64,000 nt of DNA, from assembly GCA_902702965.1 (NCBI GenBank), contig CACRXP010000405.1:31645-95644 (forward strand), given 5' to 3'. Below the pieces are notes generated by a model, which saw only the letters and a program-made list of their open reading frames with translations, had not been told where the DNA came from and searched no databases. Within the stretch, counting starts at the first letter, position 1; the number at the start of each line of letters is the position of its first letter. Source of the DNA: Spirometra erinaceieuropaei. Its lineage: Eukaryota > Platyhelminthes > Cestoda > Diphyllobothriidea > Diphyllobothriidae. The translations under genes and the position numbers were made by a program. Positions 63,762 to 64,000 of the stretch are shown one piece after another.

Positions 63762-64000
63762 CAAGAATTATTTATGAATTAGAGGGACTCAGATGTGCCT
63801 CTAGACTACGTGGTGCTAATTCCTGTCGAATTGGCCTGATCCCTTCTGCCAGCCCAAGGCTAGATAATCAAAAACGTACGTTCGCCGGGTTTGACTTCTT
63901 CGCTGATTACGGAAGATAAAAATACCTTTGCAGAGAGAGTCTTTCGAATTATTATTTTGAAATTCTGATATTTGCTTTAAATTTTGCGGGCGGCCATGGA
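63762..64000. other. Right edge, no recognisable feature
   Basis: Short remaining sequence with no match. Confidence 0.4.

Noticed and set aside
1..64000. CRISPR array, bacterial operons or phage genes
   Set aside because: Repeats are not regularly spaced short direct repeats, genes are spliced, and the mobile elements are eukaryotic retroelements and mariner.

Overview
The window looks like nuclear DNA of a flatworm, most likely a diphyllobothriidean tapeworm (Schistocephalus / Spirometra / Dibothriocephalus type). This is an inference from three things: the spliced genes (one 34-nt intron next to introns of 0.6 to 8 kb), the repeat set (RTE-like and CR1-like LINEs, Penelope-like elements with GIY-YIG domains, mariner remnants, tRNA-derived SINEs), and TTAGGG-like arrays inside small elements. 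There is no prokaryotic gene organisation. One 350-base run of N (45093-45442) is an assembly gap.

Genes. The only securely identified protein gene is EXOC6/Sec15, an exocyst subunit, on the minus strand. Exons 1-4 lie at 19858-19511, 18953-18696, 17068-16843 and 8934-8687. Their splice phases agree and the rest of the gene must lie beyond the left edge. Immediately upstream on the same strand are the last two exons of a gene whose product ends in a COMM-like domain (20132-20027 and 19992-19882). Its stop codon is 23 nt before the EXOC6 start, which suggests a polycistronic (operon-like) arrangement. Several further minus-strand open segments between 25.5 and 42.6 kb have good splice signals and compatible phases, but I do not recognise the product.

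Left part (1-20 kb): a long inverted-repeat (foldback) element at 1.4-2.4 kb, a small TIR element, SINE pieces, then the EXOC6 introns. Intron 3 holds an AGT-type microsatellite, two RTE-like LINE remnants, a Penelope-like fragment with an open GIY-YIG domain, and a GTA microsatellite. Intron 2 holds another foldback element.

Middle part (20-47 kb): a mosaic of decayed elements. It contains pieces of at least five LINE copies, two Penelope fragments, two inactive mariner transposase genes in opposite orientation, a foldback copy with a 117-bp minisatellite, an inverted pair of an unclassified repeat, and tRNA-derived SINEs including a cluster of three.

Right part (47-64 kb): the best preserved foldback element (47.9-48.9 kb). 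Next comes a tandem duplication of about 3.9 kb (49.3-56.1 kb) carrying seven small TIR elements in strictly alternating orientation, most with degenerate telomere-like repeats. It is followed by a nearly complete CR1-like LINE (62.3-56.5 kb, minus strand) split by a 0.5-kb insertion with a 13-bp target-site duplication, a Penelope reverse-transcriptase fragment, and one more TIR element.

All identifications rest on reading the translated sequence and on memory of the families. No alignment or database search was run.
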